NCBI RefSeq assembly: GCF_024181725.1
Contig: NZ_CP028908.1
Location: 4,515,501 to 4,579,500, forward strand
From: Bradyrhizobium sp. WD16
GTDB taxonomy: Bacteria > Pseudomonadota > Alphaproteobacteria > Rhizobiales > Xanthobacteraceae
Length of the DNA stretch: 64,000 bases
Direction of reading: 5' to 3'
Positions 1 to 8,540 of the stretch are shown here, one piece after another; position 1 is the first letter of the stretch; every line of letters begins with the position of its first letter. The notes beneath the pieces are model-generated. The model ran no database searches, had not been told where the DNA came from, and saw nothing but the letters and a program-made list of their open reading frames with translations. The position numbers were made by a program, and so were the translations under genes.

Positions 1-200
1 CTGATCTAAAAATTGCTGAGACGCATTAGGAAGCGTTTCGATCCGCGCTCCCGCACGGGGAGCGACAAGGCTTTCACAACGAGACAAGCCATTGTGTGGG
101 ACGTTTCGATCCGCGCTCCCGCACGGGGAGCGACTATTGCGCACACAAAAGGAGGTTGCCATGATGTGGTTTCGATCCGCGCTCCCGCACGGGGAGCGAC
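1..200 (-). CRISPR. Leader-proximal end of a type I-C CRISPR array (truncated by the window edge)
   Basis: Three identical 32-base repeats lie at 35-66, 103-134 and 169-200, separated by spacers of 36 bases (67-102) and 34 bases (135-168). Bases 1-34 look like another spacer, so the array continues to the left. On the minus strand the repeat starts GTCGCTCCCC, forms a short GC-rich hairpin and ends GCGGATCGAAAC, the style of type I-C repeats. cas2 lies to the right, so the repeat at 169-200 is the leader-proximal one and transcription should run leftwards. No degenerate repeat is seen in the visible part. The spacers were not recognised. Confidence 0.97.
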
Positions 201-380
201 GGTCTGCCCGTAACACTTCACCGGTTCATAGGAAAGCATCGCGTGCGCGCGAACGTAAGCCGGTCCTGCTCGTCATGGCCCGCCCGCCGGGACGCGGCGT
301 CGATTTGTTTCACGATGTCAAATAGCTAAGGCCCGCGCGAACCATCCTGGGGCCGGCGGCACGCTTGTGGTTCGCGCAGC
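201..380 (-). promoter_or_regulatory. CRISPR leader region between cas2 and the array
   Basis: About 180 bases without a convincing gene separate the cas2 stop from the first repeat. By position this is the leader that should hold the array promoter and the spacer-integration signals. I could not place a -35/-10 pair with confidence. Confidence 0.6.
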
Positions 381-671
381 TTACACGATTAGCGGCCCGT
401 TGAGGTCCGTGGCCTTCTTGGCCCCCACGTGCTCGACCCGGCGTTGCCAGTTGGCGCCGAGATAATAGTAGCGCAGGCTGTCCTGTTCGGGGTCGATCAG
501 CCCCTCGAGCCTCGCCTTCAGCGCCGTCCATTGCGCTGGGTCGACTTCGATCTCGAACACCGAAAACTGCACCCGCTGGCCGTAGTCCTTGCACGCCTTG
601 GCGACACGCCGCAGCCTTCGCGCGCCGCCCGGTTGCGCAAGACTGACGTCGTAAGTCACCAGGACCAGCAT
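381..671 (-). CDS. cas2: CRISPR-associated endoribonuclease/integration protein Cas2
   Basis: A 96-residue protein starting [10 protein letters not shown], the standard Cas2 beginning with its conserved Asp after the first beta strand. Cas2 forms the central dimer of the Cas1-Cas2 integrase that adds new spacers. Length and the [10 protein letters not shown] segment fit the I-C type. An upstream in-frame extension to 770 lies inside cas1 and lacks Cas2 character, so 671 is taken as the start, 16 bases after the cas1 stop. It is the last gene of the operon, next to the leader. Confidence 0.95.
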   Translation of the reverse strand: MLVLVTYDVSLAQPGGARRLRRVAKACKDYGQRVQFSVFEIEVDPAQWTALKARLEGLIDPEQDSLRYYYLGANWQRRVEHVGAKKATDLNGPLIV

Positions 672-687
672 CGCGCAAAGCCTTGTC

Positions 688-1722
688 TTATCTCCAGAAC
701 CACGGCGGATAGGCGTCGAGATCGCCGCGCAGATGACGGGCGAGGAGTTGCGCCTGCAAATACGGCACAAGGCCGTACGGCGCCATCTCGTCCAGGAATG
801 GATGGCGACGTTCCTCCTTCTTGCGCTCTTGCCAAGCTGTCAGGACTGTCTTGCGCCCGGCCTCCGTCAGGAGGACCGCGCCTCCGTCACGCGTCTCGAA
901 ATCGCCGCTGCGCAACTGCCTTCGGTTGATGAGCGAAAGCGCGAGCCGATCAGCTAGCACAGGCCGAAATTCCTCCATCAGATCGAGCGCAAGGCTTGGG
1001 CGCCCCGGCCGGTCTCGGTGCAGGAAGCCGACGGCCGGATCGAGGCCGACGCATTCCGCGGCGCTGCGGCAGTCGTGCGTCAGGAGCGTGTACAGAAACG
1101 ACAATAAGGCGTTGACAGGATCACGGGGCGGCCGTCGACTGCGGCCATTGAAGCGAATGTCCGGATCGGGCGAGCGCAGCAAGCTGTCGAACACCGCGAA
1201 ATAGCCGTTGGCGGCCTCACCCTCGGCGCCCCGCATGGCGTCCGCGCCCTCGTTCGTGAAGGCAATGCGCCGCAATATCCGCTCCATGCGATCGATCGTC
1301 GATTCCACAGCGGTGCGGTGGTCCGCGCTCATCTCCGCGCCGTGGTCTCGCAGAGCGCGCTGCAGCACCACGCGTTGATTAGCGATCTTGGCCGTGACGA
1401 TGCTGCGGACGATCTCGTCCGGCTGCTCGGAGGCCCGGTATTGCGCGCGCCGCAGCAATACGTTGCCGCTGACCGGGCCTTCGACGCGCGCCTCGAACCG
1501 GCCTTGGCGATCGAGCAGCACCAGTGTGATGCCGGCCCGCGCCAGCGCGCCGACGAGCGGCGGCGAGATGGCTATTGCCCCGAAAACCACCACGGCGCCG
1601 AGCATATGCAGCGGCACGCGACCGCGCTCAGTGTCGTCGACTTCGGCGACGATGTTCTCGCCCTCCTTGCGCAGCCTGGCGCCTTCGGTTGTGACGTAAA
1701 GCGTGTTGAGCAGCTTCTTCAT
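688..1722 (-). CDS. cas1: CRISPR-associated endonuclease Cas1 (type I-C)
   Basis: A 344-residue Cas1, the integrase subunit that cuts and joins new spacers at the leader-repeat junction together with Cas2. It begins [17 protein letters not shown], as Cas1 of the I-C (Dvulg) type does. An N-terminal beta domain is followed by the helical catalytic domain, with the conserved glutamate around [13 protein letters not shown] and the C-terminal histidine/aspartate region. The reading frame is open upstream to 1821, but the Arg/Gly-rich extension is unlike Cas1. The start at 1722 gives a 4-base ATGA overlap with cas4, implying translational coupling. Confidence 0.95.
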   Translation of the reverse strand: MKKLLNTLYVTTEGARLRKEGENIVAEVDDTERGRVPLHMLGAVVVFGAIAISPPLVGALARAGITLVLLDRQGRFEARVEGPVSGNVLLRRAQYRASEQPDEIVRSIVTAKIANQRVVLQRALRDHGAEMSADHRTAVESTIDRMERILRRIAFTNEGADAMRGAEGEAANGYFAVFDSLLRSPDPDIRFNGRSRRPPRDPVNALLSFLYTLLTHDCRSAAECVGLDPAVGFLHRDRPGRPSLALDLMEEFRPVLADRLALSLINRRQLRSGDFETRDGGAVLLTEAGRKTVLTAWQERKKEERRHPFLDEMAPYGLVPYLQAQLLARHLRGDLDAYPPWFWR

Positions 1723-2390
1723 GGACTGGACCCGTTGGCCGCCGCCTCCGGCGCGAGCGCGGCAACGAGTGCGCGGCGGCGAAAGTCGAGCGCCGATTTC
1801 GCCATGGCCTGTGGTCGGCATAGCTCGATGAGCGAACAGGAGCGGCAGCGGCTCGCCTTCCAGACCGCCGGTGGCGTCCGGCCCGAAGCGACCAGCGCGC
1901 CGAAAGCCCGCACGGTGTCCTCGGTCAGCCGGCGCAGCTCGGCATCAAACGGCACGATGAGGCGGCGCTTGGTTTCGCCATAGAATAACGCGCCCTCCGG
2001 TACCGGTCGGGCGGTCATCTCTTCGAGGCAAAGCGCCTGAGCACAAAGCTGGACCTCGTCGGCGCGATGCAGCTTGGGCTTGCCGCGCTTGTATTCGATG
2101 GGGAAAGCGGTCTCGCCGTCTGGTCCCCTGTGGAATTCAACGACGTCGGCAATGCCGGATATGTTGAGGCGCAAGCTTGCGAGCTGCAGCGCGGTCACGC
2201 GTCGCGCGCCGCGGCTCTTCCGCGAGCCGGCCTCGTGGGCCACGTCGTGCAGGACGCGGCCCTCGGCGGTGAAGCGGTTTTCCGCCCAGACGCGCTCGAT
2301 GTGGATGAGGGCGGCCTGGCGCAGACAATAGACGGCGTGCTGGAGCGCGGAGATCGGAAGCGGGTCGTCGAGGTCCGCCGCGGGCGTCAT
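1719..2390 (-). CDS. cas4: CRISPR-associated exonuclease Cas4
   Basis: A 223-residue Cas4 (RecB-like nuclease with a 4Fe-4S cluster), which trims pre-spacers and helps select PAM-bearing ends for Cas1-Cas2. One cysteine lies near the N-terminus (VYCLRQAAL) and three form the C-terminal cluster CRSCSLIELC, matching the Fe-S ligand pattern. The central EYKRGKPK is the nuclease motif with its catalytic Lys. It starts 3 bases after the cas7 stop and overlaps cas1 by 4 bases, so it lies within one transcript. Confidence 0.95.
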   Translation of the reverse strand: MTPAADLDDPLPISALQHAVYCLRQAALIHIERVWAENRFTAEGRVLHDVAHEAGSRKSRGARRVTALQLASLRLNISGIADVVEFHRGPDGETAFPIEYKRGKPKLHRADEVQLCAQALCLEEMTARPVPEGALFYGETKRRLIVPFDAELRRLTEDTVRAFGALVASGRTPPAVWKASRCRSCSLIELCRPQAMAKSALDFRRRALVAALAPEAAANGSSP

Positions 2391-2393
2391 GGA

Positions 2394-3347
2394 TCACAGA
2401 ACGTCGATGATCTCGACGCCGTCCGGTAATCCGTCGCGCCGTACCGAGACCTCGTAATCCTCGTAACGGCGTGCCGGAGGCGCGTTATCGAGTTTGTCGT
2501 CGCCTAGCGCATGCAGGTCGCCGTGGAAATTCCGCTGAATGGTGACGCGATCGAACAGCTGGTGTGCCGGCGCATTGCCCAAAGCCGACGAATGTTTGAA
2601 GGCAATCACACGTCGGGACGCCATCTCAGCACGTGCCGCCGAGCGGTCGTGCTCGAACATTGACTTCAGCGCATCGAAGACATGATCTAGATCTTCCTGG
2701 CCGAAGCCGGTGCGTTCAGCCAACTTGGCATTCACGAAGAGGTGCGCCCGATAAAGTCCGTAAGGCACCACGTGCTTGCGGCCCATCGTCCGGTTCTCGG
2801 TACGCTCGTCTCCGTCCGTCTGTTTCTCCCGATCGGCCTTTTCCTTTTCATTTGTCGCGGCCATCCGCGTGATCGAAATTTCCAGCGGCAGGATCGGCTC
2901 GACCGACTTGGCGAAAGCGACCTGCACTGGTCCGCGTACCTGGCCTGCGTTGATGCCTGTGCTCATCACCGCGCCAAAGGTGCGGACATCGAAGAAGTTG
3001 TCGCACATGAATCTGGTGAGCGCCTTGGCTTCTTCGTCGCTTTGCGGATTGAGGGATTTCTCCTTGGCGACCTTATCGTTGCCGTTCCGCACCGCCTTGT
3101 AGGCTTCGCGGTGCTTCTCGTTGAGGATCGAGCCCTCCTGCACATAGATGCGATAGCCGGGCTCATCACCGCGCGTGAGCTCGATATAGTTGCGGATCTT
3201 GCGCTTGAGCGAGACGTCGCTGACAAGACCGACATTGGTCTCCGGGTCCATGCGCGGCAGGTTGCCGGCGTCCGGATCGCCGTTCGGGTTGCCGTTGGTG
3301 ACGTCGAACAGGAAAACGATATCGTAGCGGCTGGCGAGCGGGGTCAT
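2394..3347 (-). CDS. cas7c: Type I-C Cascade backbone protein Cas7 (Csd2)
   Basis: A 317-residue Cas7 of the Csd2/CsH2 family, the RRM-fold protein that polymerises along the crRNA spacer to form the Cascade backbone. The N-terminal segment DIVFLFDVTNGNPNGDPDAG is highly typical of I-C Cas7. The middle contains the FGAVMSTGINAGQVRGPVQ segment, also family-typical. It overlaps cas8c by 4 bases (ATGA) and is followed after 3 bases by cas4, so stoichiometry is probably set by coupled translation from the effector transcript. Confidence 0.96.
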   Translation of the reverse strand: MTPLASRYDIVFLFDVTNGNPNGDPDAGNLPRMDPETNVGLVSDVSLKRKIRNYIELTRGDEPGYRIYVQEGSILNEKHREAYKAVRNGNDKVAKEKSLNPQSDEEAKALTRFMCDNFFDVRTFGAVMSTGINAGQVRGPVQVAFAKSVEPILPLEISITRMAATNEKEKADREKQTDGDERTENRTMGRKHVVPYGLYRAHLFVNAKLAERTGFGQEDLDHVFDALKSMFEHDRSAARAEMASRRVIAFKHSSALGNAPAHQLFDRVTIQRNFHGDLHALGDDKLDNAPPARRYEDYEVSVRRDGLPDGVEIIDVL

Positions 3348-5101
3348 GCGGCGGCTTCCTCTGGCAAGGATTTATCGGCTTTGCGGAAGAATTCGTTACG
3401 CTGGTGGTAATAGCCGAGCCCGAACAGGGCCTGGCTCCTGTCCGGCAGGCTTGCCGGGAATGGATCCTTGGCCGGCTCCATCAATTCCATGATCGCGCCA
3501 ATCCGCTTCTCCAGGTTGACCTTCAGGCCCGGCTTTTGCTTGCCGATCTTCGACAGATGGTTGGCCGAGCCGGATTCGAGCAGATGGAAGACCTTGCGCG
3601 GCTGGGCGGAAGCGGCGCCGTAGTACTTGTCCTTTATCGTCGCGTTGACGCCGTGGCCGAGCGCGATGGTCTGCGCCTGTTCGTACAGCGCAAACAACCG
3701 GCCGAGCAGATAGCCTTGATCGGTACAGGCAGTGTCGAGCGCCACGGGGACCTCCATTCTGAAATTTTTTGTCAGGATCGCCTTGAGCATCGCGACGCGC
3801 AGCGCATTGACATCATGATCGGCGCGCAGCCGCATGATGAGCGTGGAGAGGAGCGTCAGCGGGTAGGGGGTGTCGGACAAGATCGCGCGCAGCCATTCGC
3901 CGGCGAGATTGGGCTGGATGTTCTCGGATTTGCGCAGGACCGCCGTCTCGACCAGCATGCGCCACATCGATGGCACGGCTTCGCGCGGCGGCGGTTCGAT
4001 GCGGAGGCGCTCGACATGCTTCAGGTACCGCCGTGCGATCACTCCGAAGTCGTCTTCGAGATAGAAGCGGACCGAAAGCCGCGCCGCATTCGGCGCGAGC
4101 CCAAGGATGTGGAAGCGCACGCCCTCCGGCAGTTCGGTGAGGACGTCAGCGGTTGCGCAGCCGGCGCGGATCTTGTCCAGCGTGTCCTGGACACCTCGGT
4201 TGGCGATCTTTTCGTCATCGATGCCCAATAGGCCGGCGAAGAAATCCTCCGCGTTCTCCGCGGCCTCGGGAGCGCCCGCATCCGCCCAGAACACGGTCGA
4301 GGCATCGCCGATCTGGATGCGATGACCGCTGTCGCGTTCGAGGAAGCGGTTCAGGGCCGTGGTGTAGGCGAAGGCGGATGCTTCGGATATCGGCGCATTG
4401 TCGCCTTGCTCGTGACCGTACGACGTGAATGCGTCGAGGTTGAAGGAGACGATCGACGCGCCAGACGACTGAGCGCCCCACACGCCTTTGATGGCAGGAT
4501 GCAGTCGCGCCACAGGAGCTTTCTCGCCGCTGACGAGACAGATGGCTTCCGCATTCTTGCCGCTCCCGGCCGAAAGTGTCGCCCATAGCTCCCTGGCCGC
4601 CGGCCGATCATGAATAAAGACATCATCGAGCCGTTGTCGTTCCAGCACGAAAACGATGTTCTGGTCTTTCATTTCCTCGGGCCAGTCCCACTCGTCGAAT
4701 CGTTCGGGAAGCCAGCCATCGAGAAACCGGAGCAGGGCGACGAGGCCTTCATCGTCATGGCCCACGAGCCATTCGCGATGGAGTTTGACAAATGCCTGGT
4801 GTTCTGCGGCAGTGCGTTTGCCGTCGCCCTCGGTCACGCCGAGAACATAGGCAGTTTTGTCCCACAGGAAGTTCGGTGCGATGCCGGACGTGCGCTTGAC
4901 CGGCTGCGGCACCGCAAGGGGGCGGGCCCGTCGTTTGTTACCTTCGCCGCTGCGCAAATCGACAGGCTTGCCGGCCACCGAGCCGTCCGCGTTCAGGCTT
5001 ATGAGAAAGCCGATGTTTTGGATCGAATACCCAAACGGAGGCACTTCATTTCGCGCCGCCATACGATCATAGGCCCGAACCAGCGCTGCCAGCGCGCTCA
5101 T
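3344..5101 (-). CDS. cas8c: Type I-C Cascade large subunit Cas8c (Csd1)
   Basis: A 585-residue Csd1/Cas8c protein, the large subunit that reads the PAM and recruits Cas3 in I-C Cascade. An internal start in the 3' part of I-C cas8c makes the small Cas11 subunit in characterised systems. In-frame Met codons exist near residues 378-383 and 423, but I cannot decide from sequence whether one is used. The N-terminus (ALVRAYDRMAAR, then PPFGYS) and the GWLPERFDEW and LLGRLFALYEQAQ segments are family-typical. It overlaps cas5c by 4 bases and cas7 by 4 bases. Confidence 0.95.
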   Translation of the reverse strand: MSALAALVRAYDRMAARNEVPPFGYSIQNIGFLISLNADGSVAGKPVDLRSGEGNKRRARPLAVPQPVKRTSGIAPNFLWDKTAYVLGVTEGDGKRTAAEHQAFVKLHREWLVGHDDEGLVALLRFLDGWLPERFDEWDWPEEMKDQNIVFVLERQRLDDVFIHDRPAARELWATLSAGSGKNAEAICLVSGEKAPVARLHPAIKGVWGAQSSGASIVSFNLDAFTSYGHEQGDNAPISEASAFAYTTALNRFLERDSGHRIQIGDASTVFWADAGAPEAAENAEDFFAGLLGIDDEKIANRGVQDTLDKIRAGCATADVLTELPEGVRFHILGLAPNAARLSVRFYLEDDFGVIARRYLKHVERLRIEPPPREAVPSMWRMLVETAVLRKSENIQPNLAGEWLRAILSDTPYPLTLLSTLIMRLRADHDVNALRVAMLKAILTKNFRMEVPVALDTACTDQGYLLGRLFALYEQAQTIALGHGVNATIKDKYYGAASAQPRKVFHLLESGSANHLSKIGKQKPGLKVNLEKRIGAIMELMEPAKDPFPASLPDRSQALFGLGYYHQRNEFFRKADKSLPEEAAA

Positions 5102-5787
5102 CGGCGAATCTCCGGCGAGTCGGGCGGCGGCACCTTCATTACGCCGCGATCGAGTGTGGCGCGGAAGAACAGCGACGACCGGTCGCCGCCGTGATCGATG
5201 TCGTACAGCATGAAACCGAGGTCGCGTGGTGTGCCAAATCCGAGATCCGGGGTTTCGGTCTCCGGCGTCGGCAGCGGCGCGTCCGGCTCAATCAGCTCGA
5301 AGCGGGCGGGAAACTCGCGCGTGCCCAGGCAGGGCTGGTGGAAGCACTGGCCTTTGCGGGTACGGCGGTTGAAGGTGTCGAGATGCTTGCCAGGGTTGTC
5401 GCTGCCATCGGCCTTCGGCGTCAGCTCGAAGCGCGCCGAGATGACGTAGTCGACGTTCGCAAGCACCGTCGCCGCACGCTGTTGGCGGTGATCCTCGACC
5501 ACGAGCGAGAGGTCACCGAGATCGTCGCTTCTCATGGCCTTGCGAATGGCGGTGACGGGGGCCTTGGCCCCGACCTCGTTGCGACGGATCGACTGGAAGC
5601 GGATCGGCTTGAGGACGCGGATTTCCTCGACGATCCATTTGATCGCCGGCTTCCAATGGATGGCCTCGAGAATGCCGCGTGCGGCAGAAGGCGTCATCAC
5701 GTCATACGAGACGCGTTCGACCTTCATTTCGGGCCGGGTAAAACAGGCGTAGTCGCCTGAGACGCGAAGTCGAACTCCGAACGCCAC
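5098..5787 (-). CDS. cas5c: Type I-C crRNA-processing endonuclease Cas5c
   Basis: A Cas5d/Cas5c protein, which in I-C systems replaces Cas6: it cleaves the repeat RNA and then stays on the crRNA 5' handle. The segment GDYACFTRPEMKVERVSYDV followed by MTPSAARGILEAIHW is the family signature. The GTG at 5787 is chosen as start because a GGGGGGA Shine-Dalgarno lies 7 bases upstream and the protein then begins VAFGVRLRVSGDYACF, the usual length (229 aa). The frame is open to a TTG at 5850, but the extra 21 residues are unlike Cas5. It shares 4 bases with cas8c. Confidence 0.93.
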   Translation of the reverse strand: MAFGVRLRVSGDYACFTRPEMKVERVSYDVMTPSAARGILEAIHWKPAIKWIVEEIRVLKPIRFQSIRRNEVGAKAPVTAIRKAMRSDDLGDLSLVVEDHRQQRAATVLANVDYVISARFELTPKADGSDNPGKHLDTFNRRTRKGQCFHQPCLGTREFPARFELIEPDAPLPTPETETPDLGFGTPRDLGFMLYDIDHGGDRSSLFFRATLDRGVMKVPPPDSPEIRR

Positions 5788-5837
5788 TAGATCGTCCCCC
5801 CAACCCTGGAAGCCCGGAAAAATTGTGCCGAAGAAAA

Positions 5838-5907
5838 GGAGCGACCGCAAGTGGAGCTAGGCCGCTGCGCAATTGGTTTCAATCCGCGCCGATCCGTTTA
5901 ACGGCTG
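5838..5907 (-). repeat. Degenerate CRISPR repeat, 30-base spacer-like stretch and a second repeat start (CreR-like candidate)
   Basis: On the minus strand, 5907-5876 ends GCGCGGATTGAAAC, matching 13 of the last 14 bases of the array repeat (GCGCGGATCGAAAC), including 10 of the last 11, the expected crRNA 5' handle. The rest of this 32-base unit has diverged. A 30-base stretch follows (5875-5846), then GTCGCTCC (5845-5838), exactly the first eight bases of the array repeat. This order, pseudo-repeat, pseudo-spacer, pseudo-repeat, inside the cas operon is what cas-regulating crRNA-like RNAs show in other subtypes. It could also be a decayed CRISPR unit. Neither transcription nor processing is visible from sequence. 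Confidence 0.6.
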
Positions 5908-5987
5908 AGTGAGGTAGGCGGCCACCTTGATCAAGACGGCTAAGACGAACGCGGGCAGATCGGCGACCCCGCTCTCTGGTCCAGGTG

Positions 5988-6056
5988 CTTCATGGGCCAG
6001 TTCGCATTCTCAATAAGAAAATGTGCTGGATATGTTAGCTTCCATTTACGTAAACT
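5988..6056 (-). promoter_or_regulatory. AT-rich gap after cas3, possible promoter of cas5c-cas8c-cas7 with a PAM-flanked partial match
   Basis: This stretch is clearly richer in A and T than the flanking cas genes and is the only sizeable gap in the operon, so a promoter for the effector genes is plausible. No convincing -35/-10 pair could be fixed. On the plus strand, TTC at 6040-6042 (the usual I-C PAM) is followed by CATTTACGTA, which agrees with the pseudo-spacer start CAATTGCGCA at positions 1, 2, 4, 5, 7, 8 and 10. I found this match by searching for it, so it is suggestive only. Confidence 0.3.
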
Positions 6057-8354
6057 TCAGATAATTAGCTCTGACAGGGCCAAGACGTCAGCTTCTTCCC
6101 AAAGAAGTCCGGTTTCTCGCGTGTAGAATCGCTCCCTTCTGAGTTCGACGAACTGGTCCCCGTACCCCGGGATCAATTCCGCATGACCATTGTCGATCAG
6201 CTTGCGGCGCCATGCGGGGGGCACCTGGACGATGAACCTCTGCAGTTTCCTCGCGGCGGCCCCGGCCATGATCGTGCCGGCCTGCAGGCGGCCTATGATC
6301 ACGCGCGGCTCGTCCTCGATCGCCACGATGACGGGCTCCATGCCGCTTTCGATCAGGTGGAAGCCTTCGGCGACGGCGCGATAGGGAAAGTCGAGCACGT
6401 CCTTGCCCACCAGAAAGGCGTCGAGGACAGACATCTTTTCGGTCGAGCCGCCGGTGCCGCGCGTCGTGATCTGGTCGAGACGCTTCTCGCCTTTTTGCCA
6501 ATAGACCTCGTTGAAGTACCGCTGGATCGCTTCTGGCGAGAGCAGGTCGTCGTGATGTGGAATGACGCGCTGCATCGCCTCGATGAACGGCCTGAATTCC
6601 GGCGGTGGCTTGGCGGCGGCCGGCCTGAACACCTTGACGACGCTATCGGGGACCGGACGTCGGCCTTCGCGGTTGCAGCGACCGGCGGCCTGGGCGATCT
6701 GGTCGAGCCCGGCCTCCGCACGCCAGACCCGCGGGAAGTCGAGATCGACACCGGCCTCGACCAGGGAGGTGGCGACGACCCGGCACGGGCGAGCCGCTCT
6801 CAGATCGTCACGGATCGAGGCCAGGATGCGACGGCGGTCAGCGGCCGTCTGGCGGGTAGAGAGGTGGACGAGGCCGGTCAGCTCCGCGGCCTTGGCCGCC
6901 CGGTACAGGTCCAGGGCGTGCTGGCGGCTATTGACGATCACGAGCGCCTGCTCAACGGCTGCGATCTCAGCCACAAGGTCGGCGTCAGCCAGTGGCTCGC
7001 TGCGGACGTCGAGGGTGACTCGTCTGAGCTCTCGTGCAAGACCAGCCGGATCTGGTGCCAGCTCCGAATCCTGCGACAGTTCGAATCCGCCCTTGAAGCG
7101 TGGCGCGGCGAGCGCCGGCTGCGTCGCGGTACAGAGTACGACGCTGCATCCGTGATTGCGCGCGAGTTCGTCTAGCGCTGCGACGCAGGGACGCAGAACC
7201 GGCAAGGGGATGGTCTGCGCTTCGTCGAGAATGATCACTGCGTTGACGAGGTTGTGGAGTTTGCGGCAACGCGATGGGCGGTTCGCGAACAGGCTTTCGA
7301 ACAATTGCACATTGGTGGTGACGATGATTGGCGCGGCCCAATCTTCCATGGCCAGCCGCATCTTCGCGCCCATGTCACGCTCGCCTTCAAGATCGGGCGA
7401 CCTGCGATCTTGACGTTCCTCCTCGATCGCAGAGTGATGCTCCAGTACGTGCTCCTCTCCGAGCACCTTGCGGAAAATCGCCGCGGTCTGATCGATGATC
7501 GATGTGAAGGGGATGCCGTAGACGATCCGGTCCATCCCGTGCGCCTTGGCGTGATCGAGCGCGAAGCCGAGAGAGGTGAGGGTCTTGCCGCCGCCGGTCG
7601 GCACGTTCAGCGTGAATATTCCACGCGGTCGAGCGGCCTTGGCTCTCGCATGGGCGAGTATTTCGGTGCGCCGGTGACCGAGCGGGCTATCGCTCGTGGT
7701 GGCCGCCATATCGGCCATGTAGCTGTCGAAACGGGCGGTCAGCGTGTCGATGATCGCGGGCAGCACGGGCCAGTCGCGATCGGCGCTGTGTCCTACGGCA
7801 TTAAGATAGAACGTCTCGGTGTCGCGGTAGTCAGCATCGACGAGGCACGAGAACAACATGCGCCCCAGCAGCGCGAGCTGGAAGCCCCTTCGGCCAATGT
7901 CAGGGTGTCTTTTGAAAAACTGGGGGAAGAGACCGCCGGCTTCGGGCGAAAGTTCGTCGAGCCAGGTCGGATCGAGTTCGGGGAGCTCCTTACGGAGGCG
8001 TTCGGACAGTGCACGGTCCCCGCTCCAGTTGGACAGGCCGGCGTGATGGCCGGCAATGCAATAAGCCCCGATCAATGCCGCAAAGCGATCAGATCCGGTT
8101 GCGGCCGCCAGCTCCCGGATGGCGCGGGCACCAGCGGTGGCATGGTCTGGGCTCGGCCCCCGGCCGCCGATGTAGTCCTGAAACTCGTTTGTGTATTTCC
8201 CGAGATCATGGAGCAACCCAATCATGGCGCCCAGACGCCCCGCTCCAAACTTTTCCGCCCGCAACGAAGTCAGTTGCGAAACGGCCTTAAGATGGGCCGC
8301 CAGCGGCTGCCATGTATCTCGATACCGGCCTTCAAGCGAGTGGGCGAAAAACAT
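6057..8354 (-). CDS. cas3: CRISPR-associated helicase/nuclease Cas3 (type I-C)
   Basis: A 765-residue Cas3 with an N-terminal HD nuclease and a C-terminal superfamily 2 helicase, recruited to the Cascade R-loop to degrade target DNA. HD residues: His5 (FFAHSLEG), His49-Asp50 (LLHDLGKY) and His71. Helicase: Walker A VPTGGGKT at 251-258 and the DEAQ form of the DExH box at 377-380. The start MFFAHSLEG is the standard I-C beginning. It is the first gene of the cluster; a 186-base gap to xthA must carry its promoter. A 206-base gap separates it from cas5c, so the effector genes may have their own promoter. Confidence 0.96.
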   Translation of the reverse strand: MFFAHSLEGRYRDTWQPLAAHLKAVSQLTSLRAEKFGAGRLGAMIGLLHDLGKYTNEFQDYIGGRGPSPDHATAGARAIRELAAATGSDRFAALIGAYCIAGHHAGLSNWSGDRALSERLRKELPELDPTWLDELSPEAGGLFPQFFKRHPDIGRRGFQLALLGRMLFSCLVDADYRDTETFYLNAVGHSADRDWPVLPAIIDTLTARFDSYMADMAATTSDSPLGHRRTEILAHARAKAARPRGIFTLNVPTGGGKTLTSLGFALDHAKAHGMDRIVYGIPFTSIIDQTAAIFRKVLGEEHVLEHHSAIEEERQDRRSPDLEGERDMGAKMRLAMEDWAAPIIVTTNVQLFESLFANRPSRCRKLHNLVNAVIILDEAQTIPLPVLRPCVAALDELARNHGCSVVLCTATQPALAAPRFKGGFELSQDSELAPDPAGLARELRRVTLDVRSEPLADADLVAEIAAVEQALVIVNSRQHALDLYRAAKAAELTGLVHLSTRQTAADRRRILASIRDDLRAARPCRVVATSLVEAGVDLDFPRVWRAEAGLDQIAQAAGRCNREGRRPVPDSVVKVFRPAAAKPPPEFRPFIEAMQRVIPHHDDLLSPEAIQRYFNEVYWQKGEKRLDQITTRGTGGSTEKMSVLDAFLVGKDVLDFPYRAVAEGFHLIESGMEPVIVAIEDEPRVIIGRLQAGTIMAGAAARKLQRFIVQVPPAWRRKLIDNGHAELIPGYGDQFVELRRERFYTRETGLLWEEADVLALSELII

Positions 8355-8540
8355 GTGATCTTGAGTATCATCCGACGTTCGGCTGGAAAGTTGGATGTTG
8401 TCTGAAGCGCGGCGTCAATGGAATTGTCGATGGTGGCAGCAGGTGCGACAGACTAGACAACGCGATGCGCTGGATCTGACGCTCCGACCTGCGATGCAGC
8501 GAACCTGAACGCCCGGGGGGCTGCGCGATGGCTTGGCCTG

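Noticed and set aside
1723-1821. N-terminal extension of Cas1 by 33 residues
   Set aside because: The extension is unlike Cas1, overlaps cas4, and the start at 1722 gives both the family N-terminus and the 4-base overlap.
5876-6010. A short minus-strand frame running through the pseudo-repeat (ending IETNCAAA)
   Set aside because: It has no start with a ribosome binding site and no recognisable protein; the repeat match explains the sequence better. A 17-codon frame ATGAAGCACC before the pseudo-repeat was also seen but lacks support as a toxin minigene.
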